In this document: positions 1-4,649 of the stretch, one piece after another
Numbering within the stretch: position 1 is the stretch's first letter
Layout of the letters: each line of letters starts with the position of its first letter
Source: Rhodanobacteraceae bacterium
GTDB lineage: Bacteria > Pseudomonadota > Gammaproteobacteria > Xanthomonadales > SZUA-5
Reading direction: 5' to 3'
NCBI GenBank assembly: GCA_016717705.1
Contig: JADKFD010000083.1
Span: forward strand, 1-5,633
Length of the DNA: 5,633 bases
Made by a program: the position numbers and the translations under genes
Notes under the pieces: model-generated
The model's input: only the letters and a program-made list of their open reading frames with translations
What the model was told of the DNA's origin: nothing
The model's database searches: none

Positions 1-47
1 AAGCCCACCGCGAGCAGCGCCAGCGCGCGTCCTCCATTGATCGTCAT
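1..47 (-). CDS. Start of a leftward gene, cut by the window edge (hypothetical)
   Basis: An ATG on the minus strand at 47 opens a frame that stays open to the left edge and reads MTINGGRALALLAVG. A basic residue followed by a run of Ala, Leu and Val looks like the beginning of a signal peptide or membrane segment, but fifteen residues cannot identify a protein. A weak ribosome-binding-like GGAAA lies about 8 bases upstream of the ATG. The gene would be in the same direction as mutS and 136 bases beyond its stop, so it could be read from its own promoter or by read-through. An alternative ATG in another frame lies at 37. Only the open frame and the start are seen; the rest is inference. Confidence 0.35.
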   Translation of the reverse strand, partial: MTINGGRALALLAVG

Positions 48-93
48 GGTCGAGTTTCCGATAAAACCGCGGAGGCTAGCGGATAGCGGGTTG

Positions 94-144
94 GCAAAGT
101 GTCAGGAAGGGTCAGAGACGGGGCGCGTGCCCCTGATACTTTGC
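94..144. repeat. Imperfect 13-bp inverted repeat in the mutS downstream spacer
   Basis: The arm GCAAAGTGTCAGG (94-106) is matched on the other strand by GCAAAGTATCAGG (132-144), 12 of 13 positions, with 25 bases between. In a plus-strand RNA the single mismatch would be a G-U wobble; in a minus-strand RNA it would be A-C. The similarity continues loosely outward as TTG(G)CAAAG against TTGCCGCAAAG. A short GGGGC/GCCCC hairpin (120-133) sits inside and overlaps the second arm. It could be a transcription end structure, an operator for the leftward gene at 47, or a mobile repeat remnant. No U-tract follows either arm. Confidence 0.4.
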
Positions 145-160
145 GGCAAGCACCCGGTGA

Positions 161-175
161 ACGCGCTTCGCGCGT
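161..175 (-). terminator. Possible weak terminator hairpin after mutS
   Basis: A perfect 6-bp stem ACGCGC / GCGCGT with a 3-base loop begins 8 bases past the mutS stop codon (184-186, TAG on the minus strand). The position suits a transcription end. However, the stem is short and no T-rich run follows on the minus strand, so it is not a convincing intrinsic terminator. It may only stabilise the 3' end of the message. Confidence 0.25.
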
Positions 176-183
176 ACATCGGG

Positions 184-2856
184 CTACGTCAGCGCCTTGA
201 GCCGATACAACAAATCCAGCGCCTGGCGCGGCGTGAGCGTATCCGGATCGACCTCGCGCAGCGCTTCCAGCGCAGGCGAGGGGGCTGCGAAAAGGTCGAA
301 CTGCGCGGGCTTTGCTTCCAGCTTGTCGCTCTGACGGGTCCCGGGTCCCGGGTCCCCGGTCCCGGATGCACCCCGCGCCCCGTGCCCCATCCCCCGTGCC
401 CCGCTCTCCAGCCCCTTGAGCACCGCCTCCGCCCGCTTCAGCACGCGTCCGGGCAGGCCCGCCAGCGCGGCCACCTGCAGGCCAAAGCTGCGATTGGCCG
501 GCCCCGGCTTGACCGCGTGCAGAAACACCAGCGCATGCGCGTGCTCGACCGCGTCCAGGTGCACATTGGCGACGCCTTCGCACTCGTCGGCCAGTTCGGT
601 CAATTCGAAATAGTGGGTCGCAAACAGCGTGTAGGCGCGATTGCGCTCGGCCAGTTCGATGGCACAGGCGCGGGCGATGGCGAGGCCGTCGTAGGTGCTG
701 GTGCCGCGGCCGATCTCGTCCATCAGCACCAGACTCAGATCGCTGGCGTTGTGCAGGATGCGCGCGGTTTCGGCCATCTCGACCATGAAGGTCGACTGCC
801 CACGCGCCAGATCGTCGCCGGCGCCGATGCGGGTGAAGATGCGGTCGATCGGGCCAATCGTCGCACTGGTCGCCGGCACGGAGCTGCCGATATGCGCGAG
901 CAGCACGATCAGCGCGTTCTGCCGCATGTAGGTGCTCTTGCCGCCCATGTTCGGCCCGGTGATCACCAGCATGCGGCGGTCATTGTGCAGATCCAGATTG
1001 TTCGGCTCGAAGGGTTCGCGGCGCACGATCTCGACCACCGGATGGCGGCCGGCTTCGATGTTGAGCACGCGCTCGTCGGTCAGGGCCGGGCGCACCCAGT
1101 TCCAGCGCTCGGCGCCGTCGGCCAGCGCGGCGACCACGTCCAGGTGGGCGAGGGCATCGGACGCTGACCGCAGCGTGTCCAGATGCCGCTGCAATTGCGC
1201 GATCAGTTCCTCGTACAGCCCGCGCTCGCGCATCAGCGCGCGCTCGCGGCTGCCGAGCACCTTGTCCTCGTAGAGTTTCAGTTCCTCGGTGATGTAGCGC
1301 TCGGCGCCCTTCAGCGTCTGCCGCCGCGACCAGCGCGCTGGCACGCGTTCCAGGTGCGAGCGCGTCACCTCGAGGTAAAAGCCGTGCACCTTGTTGTAGG
1401 CGACGCGCAGATTGGCGATGCCGGTGGCCTCGCGCTCGCGGCGTTCCAGATCGACCAGAAACTCGTCCGCGCCGGCCGACAGCAAGCGCAGCTCGTCCAG
1501 TTCCGCATCGAATCCGGGCGCGATGACGCCGCCATCGCGCATGAAGATCGGCGGTTCGGAAACCAGCGCGCGGGTCAGCAGCGCGTGGGTGTCCTCCATG
1601 CCGCGCAGCGCCTGCGCCCATTCGATCAGCGCGCTCGGCGTGCCTTGCTCGGCAATGGCGGCGACCGCCGGGCAAATGCCCAGCGCATCGCGCAGCCCGG
1701 ACAGATCCCGCGGCCGCGCCGAGCCCAGGGCGAGGCGCCCGAGCATGCGTTCGACATCGCCCAGCGGTTCCAGCGTGGCGCGCAGGGGCTCGATCAGCGC
1801 CAGATTGCGCACCGATTCGATCGCATCCTGGCGCACGCGCAGCGCCGCGTGGTCGCGCAGCGGCCGCGCCAGCCAGCGCCGGAGCAGGCGCGCGCCCATC
1901 GGTGTCAGGCAGCGGTCGAGAATGCCGATCAGCGTGTGCTCACGACGATCAGAGGCGTGCTCCTCGATCTCCAGGTGGCGTCGCGTGGCGGCGTCCAGGT
2001 GCAGCGAGTCCTCGCCCTGCTCGACGCTCAATCCGGCCAGGCGCGGAAGCGCCGCCTTCTGCGTTTCGCGTACGTAATGCAACAAGGCACCGGCGGCACC
2101 GAGTGCCGCATCCAGGTGATCGCAGCCGTAGCCCGACAGATCGCGCACAGCGAATTGCTGGGTGAGCGCACGACGTCCGGCCTCGCTGTCGAAGTGCCAC
2201 GGGGCCAGCCGCCGCACCAGACCGGGCTCGATGCCCTCCAGACTCAGCAGATCCTCCGGGATCAGCGTCTCCGCCGGCGCCAGGCGCGCGATTTCGGCGG
2301 GCAAGGCATCGGCGTCGATTTCGCTGACGCGGATGCGGCCGGAGCCGAGGTCGAGCCAGGCGAGGCCCAATCGAGGTCCCGCGCCGCCGCCTTTGCTTTC
2401 CCCGTGCCCCGCGCCCCGTGCCCCGTGCCCCGCATCTCCCACCGCCACCGCCAACAACAAATTATCCCGCCGCTGATCCAGCAGGGCATCGTCGAGCACC
2501 GTTCCCGGCGTGACGATGCGCGTGATGCGCCGCTCGACCAGCCCCTTGGCTTCCTTCGGGTCGCCAATCTGCTCGGCAATCGCCACTGCCTCGCCGAGGC
2601 GGATCAGCTTGGCCAGATAGCCATCCAGCGCATGCACCGGCACGCCGGCCATCGGGATCGGCGCGCCCGCTGACTGTCCGCGCTGGGTCAGGGTGATGTC
2701 GAGCAGGCTCGCCGCACGCCGGGCGTCGTCGTAGAACACTTCGTAGAAATCGCCCATGCGAAACAGCAGCAACAACTCCGGCTGCTCCGCCTTGAGCGCC
2801 AGGTATTGGCGCATCAGGGGTGTGTGTTCGGGGATGACGGTCGTCGGATCCGACAT
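184..2856 (-). CDS. mutS: DNA mismatch repair protein MutS
   Basis: MutS binds mismatches and small loops in DNA in the cytosol and, with ATP, recruits MutL to start strand-directed repair. The product is 890 residues from the ATG at 2856; E. coli MutS is 853. Numbering from that ATG, the mismatch-recognition F-Y-E is at 37-39, Walker A GPNMGGKST at 634-642, the subunit-crossing signature GAGDDLARGQST at about 678-689, Walker B LVLMDE at 709-714, and the H-loop histidine at 748. Order: mismatch-binding domain (about 5-115), connector (about 120-240), core/lever and clamp (about 260-565), ATPase (about 600-800), then a linker, a QFDLF motif at 852-856 that fits the beta-clamp-binding consensus, and the C-terminal oligomerisation helix segment LTPRQALDLLYRLKAL. 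A TTG in frame at 2868 would add four residues. I prefer ATG because MSDPTTVIPEHTP aligns with the E. coli N-terminus; neither start has a clear Shine-Dalgarno. Two repeat-encoded insertions, at about 142-161 and 817-845, explain much of the extra length. All key residues are present, so I expect a functional protein. Confidence 0.97.
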   Translation of the reverse strand: MSDPTTVIPEHTPLMRQYLALKAEQPELLLLFRMGDFYEVFYDDARRAASLLDITLTQRGQSAGAPIPMAGVPVHALDGYLAKLIRLGEAVAIAEQIGDPKEAKGLVERRITRIVTPGTVLDDALLDQRRDNLLLAVAVGDAGHGARGAGHGESKGGGAGPRLGLAWLDLGSGRIRVSEIDADALPAEIARLAPAETLIPEDLLSLEGIEPGLVRRLAPWHFDSEAGRRALTQQFAVRDLSGYGCDHLDAALGAAGALLHYVRETQKAALPRLAGLSVEQGEDSLHLDAATRRHLEIEEHASDRREHTLIGILDRCLTPMGARLLRRWLARPLRDHAALRVRQDAIESVRNLALIEPLRATLEPLGDVERMLGRLALGSARPRDLSGLRDALGICPAVAAIAEQGTPSALIEWAQALRGMEDTHALLTRALVSEPPIFMRDGGVIAPGFDAELDELRLLSAGADEFLVDLERREREATGIANLRVAYNKVHGFYLEVTRSHLERVPARWSRRQTLKGAERYITEELKLYEDKVLGSRERALMRERGLYEELIAQLQRHLDTLRSASDALAHLDVVAALADGAERWNWVRPALTDERVLNIEAGRHPVVEIVRREPFEPNNLDLHNDRRMLVITGPNMGGKSTYMRQNALIVLLAHIGSSVPATSATIGPIDRIFTRIGAGDDLARGQSTFMVEMAETARILHNASDLSLVLMDEIGRGTSTYDGLAIARACAIELAERNRAYTLFATHYFELTELADECEGVANVHLDAVEHAHALVFLHAVKPGPANRSFGLQVAALAGLPGRVLKRAEAVLKGLESGARGMGHGARGASGTGDPGPGTRQSDKLEAKPAQFDLFAAPSPALEALREVDPDTLTPRQALDLLYRLKALT
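336..363. repeat. Heptamer tandem repeat (GGGTCCC)x4 within mutS
   Basis: Four consecutive 7-bp units on the plus strand: three GGGTCCC (336-342, 343-349, 350-356) and a fourth with one mismatch (CGGTCCC, 357-363), followed by GG. On the mutS strand this encodes GTGDPGPGTR in the linker between the ATPase domain and the beta-clamp motif. Each unit is nearly self-complementary, which favours hairpins or slippage. There is no stop codon in any frame. Confidence 0.85.
371..402. repeat. C4/G4 heptamer-type repeat within mutS, C-terminal linker
   Basis: Five C-tracts (371-374, 378-381, 385-388, 391-395, 399-402) are separated by gcg, gtg, at and gtg, giving mostly 7-bp spacing. On the mutS strand this reads GGGGCAC-like units and encodes SGARGMGHGARG. 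The 18 bases at 371-388 are identical to 2407-2424 in the other block of the same gene. It lies 7 bases from the GGGTCCC tract, so the two form one repeat cluster. Confidence 0.88.
2400..2431. repeat. Perfectly spaced C4/G4 heptamer repeat within mutS, connector domain
   Basis: Five CCCC tracts (2400-2403, 2407-2410, 2414-2417, 2421-2424, 2428-2431) are separated by exactly three bases each (gtg, gcg, gtg, gtg), a strict 7-bp period. On the mutS strand it reads GGGGCAC with one GGGGCGC variant and encodes HGARGAGHG. It falls early in the connector domain, where E. coli MutS has a short turn (WQDSKGFG). The G-rich strand is the mutS coding strand, so the mRNA carries five G4 runs. Confidence 0.9.
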
Positions 2857-2906
2857 GGACAGACTCAAGGGGACGGCCGGTCGGAATCGACGGCTGGACG
2901 GGCGAG

Positions 2907-2935
2907 CTTATAGCGTGGCGAGCGGGTTGGGAGAA
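2907..2935 (-). promoter_or_regulatory. Probable sigma-70-type promoter of mutS
   Basis: On the minus strand, TATAAG (2912 to 2907) matches the -10 consensus at five of six positions. TTCTCC (2935 to 2930) is a weak -35 with the ideal 17-base spacer. Transcription would start near 2900, giving a leader of about 45 bases before the ATG at 2856. The leader shows no clear Shine-Dalgarno. No operator is evident. Confidence 0.42.
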
Positions 2936-3005
2936 CGCCGTCGGATGGCGGATGCGGAGCCCCATCGCGTTTGGCGGCGCTGACCCTCAGTGCGTAGCGA
3001 CGAAC

Positions 3006-3014
3006 TGCTATTCT
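3006..3014 (+). promoter_or_regulatory. Possible extended -10 element for the secreted-protein gene
   Basis: TGCTATTCT has the TGn extension followed by TATTCT, four of six matches to the -10 consensus, 28 bases before the ATG at 3043. No good -35 is visible at the expected distance. It is the best rightward promoter candidate in the divergent spacer 2857-3042, in which I see nothing else definite apart from the mutS promoter. Confidence 0.25.
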
Positions 3015-3042
3015 TTGTGACGGTTCCGCCCAGAGCGTCGTC

Positions 3043-4566
3043 ATGCCCATGAATGGTCGATCGATATTTGTGCATTTGCTGTGTCTTTGCGCGCTTCCCG
3101 TCAGTGCGTTCGCGCAGGTCAGTGTCAGCCAGGAGGCGGCGGGCATCGGTGACGCAAATGTGCGTATCGCCAATCCGCCGACTACGCGCACCGCAGCGGC
3201 GCTGCTGGGTGGCGTGCCTGCCGGCGGCTTGTTGCTGATTCCGGATTCGACCAACAAGCGGGTCATGGCTTTCGATCCGGCCAATGGCGATCTGATCGAC
3301 GCCAACTTCGTGCCCGCCGACGACACCCACCTGAGCACGCCGATCGAAGCTCTGGCGAGCCCTGACGGCAGTCGGCTGTACGTGTCGGATCAGATCGACG
3401 ACGTCGTGCAGGCCTTCGACATGGCCAGCGGCGCGTGGGTTTCGACCTTCGCGCCAGCGGGCGGCGTCAACACCGCGATTCTCGACAACATCCGCGGCAT
3501 CGGGTATCGCCCGAATGGCAATCTGCTGGTCAGCGTGGGAGGCGGCGCCAACACCAATACGGTTGCTGAATTCGATGGCGGCGGTAGCTATATCGGAAGC
3601 TTCATCGCTGCCGGTGCCGGTGGTGTGTCCAGTCCTTTCGATGTCCATTCGGTGGGCGCTGCCGCAGGCGTTCTGGCCGCGGGCGACTTTCTGGTTCCCG
3701 GCTCCTCGTCCTCCGCCGTCCATCGCTACAACAGCAGCGGCGTGGCGCAGGCCAATTTCGCGGCAGTCAGCACCTTCCCGGAACAGGTGGCGCGCGCTGC
3801 CAACGGCAACGTCCTGGTGGCGAACTTCAGTGGCGCCGAAGGCATCTTCGAATTCACCCCGGCCGGCGCCCTGGTCGCTTCCTACGACCCACCTGGCCTG
3901 GGTGGCTATCGCGGTGTGCATGAATTGCCCAACGGCAATCTGCTGGTCACCACGGGTACTGGTGTCCATGAGATCACCCGCGGCGCGGCCCTGGTGCGCA
4001 GTGTGGTCACTGGCGTCAGTGGGCGCTTTATCTCGCGCGTTGTGCCGGCTGGGGTCGAGACCGTCTACGCGATCACCGGCGCCGTCGCGGGCGTCGGCCT
4101 GATCAGCTTCCCGGCCAATGCACCGGGAACGGTCACCAACATCGGAGCGCTGACCGGCATCGTTGCCGGGCACTCGGTCCGGGCGATCGATTTCCGGCCG
4201 GCCAACGGCCAGTTGTACGCGCTCAGCACCAATGGCACGGCCTATCAGCTCTACACCGTCAATCTGACCACCGCCGCACTGACGCCGGTTGGCGCAGCCG
4301 GAGTCGTGGCACCGGCATTCCCGGCACGGGTGTCCATCGATTTCAATCCGGTGGTCGACCGCATACGCGTGGTCACCGGCGGTGCCGCAAGCTATCGCAT
4401 CAACCCGAATGACGGCACGCTCTCTGGCACCGACACCAATCTGGCCTACGTGGCGGGTGACCCGAACGCGGGCACCAACCCGCCATTTCCGATCGGCGTT
4501 GCCTACGATCGCAACGACAATGATCCGCTGACCCTGACCACCTTTGTTCACCTGGGACTTCAATAA
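3043..4566 (+). CDS. Secreted beta-propeller/DUF4394 protein, N-terminal part (frameshifted)
   Basis: The 507-residue product begins with a classic signal peptide: Arg6, a hydrophobic stretch, and a cleavage site after AFA at residue 24. The mature protein is therefore exported. Residues about 62-322 contain six propeller-like repeats, of the form PNGNLLV-x-n-V-F/Y-G-x-L, starting near 62, 110, 158, 214, 255 and 298. They suggest a six-bladed NHL/SMP-type beta-propeller. Residues 339-500 match the DUF4394 style: IDFRPANGQLYAL, SIDFNPVVDRIRVV, TDTNLAYVAGDPNAG. The last seven residues (FVHLGLQ) are out of register: the family sequence resumes in the next frame as LFTWDFNNDALARVGG. The stop at 4564-4566 is thus caused by a frameshift, and the protein should continue into DUF11 repeats (4650 onward). 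The ATG at 3043 was chosen because it gives the full signal peptide; Met3 (3049) is equally possible, and both lack a strong ribosome-binding site. Function and ligand are unknown. Confidence 0.85.
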   Translation: MPMNGRSIFVHLLCLCALPVSAFAQVSVSQEAAGIGDANVRIANPPTTRTAAALLGGVPAGGLLLIPDSTNKRVMAFDPANGDLIDANFVPADDTHLSTPIEALASPDGSRLYVSDQIDDVVQAFDMASGAWVSTFAPAGGVNTAILDNIRGIGYRPNGNLLVSVGGGANTNTVAEFDGGGSYIGSFIAAGAGGVSSPFDVHSVGAAAGVLAAGDFLVPGSSSSAVHRYNSSGVAQANFAAVSTFPEQVARAANGNVLVANFSGAEGIFEFTPAGALVASYDPPGLGGYRGVHELPNGNLLVTTGTGVHEITRGAALVRSVVTGVSGRFISRVVPAGVETVYAITGAVAGVGLISFPANAPGTVTNIGALTGIVAGHSVRAIDFRPANGQLYALSTNGTAYQLYTVNLTTAALTPVGAAGVVAPAFPARVSIDFNPVVDRIRVVTGGAASYRINPNDGTLSGTDTNLAYVAGDPNAGTNPPFPIGVAYDRNDNDPLTLTTFVHLGLQ

Positions 4567-4645
4567 CGACGCGCTGGCGCGGGTGGGTGGCGTGGACGGT
4601 ACGCCGAGCCCCAACGGCGGGCAGTTGACGACGATCTTCCAACCC
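4543..4645 (+). other. Double frameshift zone splitting the DUF4394 domain
   Basis: The DUF4394 sequence runs in three frames here. Up to the T-run 4543-4545 it is in the frame of 3043. From 4544 (LFTWDFNNDALARVGG, then TPSPNGGQLTTI) it is in the next frame. From about 4641 it is in the third (NPPVFITGDGGLGFD). Each shift equals one extra base. Removing one T from 4543-4545 and one base near 4637-4643 (for example a T at 4637-4638) restores one uninterrupted frame to the right edge. The middle piece on its own would end at 4780 and turns non-homologous after about 4636. Sequence error and recent inactivation both fit. Confidence 0.8.
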
Positions 4646-4649
4646 GCCA

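Noticed and set aside
336..402. CRISPR-like array
   Set aside because: Units are 7 bp and adjacent, with no unique spacers, and they are translated within mutS.
37..2673. Long plus-strand open frames opposite mutS (37-1167 and 1183-2673)
   Set aside because: They lie antisense to a clearly conserved MutS. Their products are rich in Arg, Gln, His and Ala with no domain, as expected for shadows in high-GC DNA.
2756..2983. Small plus-strand open frame spanning the mutS start and the divergent spacer
   Set aside because: It overlaps the conserved mutS N-terminus and its promoter, has no ribosome-binding site and shows no recognisable features.
4543..4566. Programmed ribosomal frameshift in the secreted-protein gene
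   Set aside because: There is no slippery heptamer or stimulatory structure, and two separate shifts in the same sense would be needed within 100 bases. Error or mutation is simpler.
2908..4614. A 568-codon minus-strand open frame
   Set aside because: It is antisense to the signal-peptide/propeller gene, whose plus-strand product has clear repeats and DUF4394 motifs. The minus product has no recognisable fold and also crosses the divergent promoter region.
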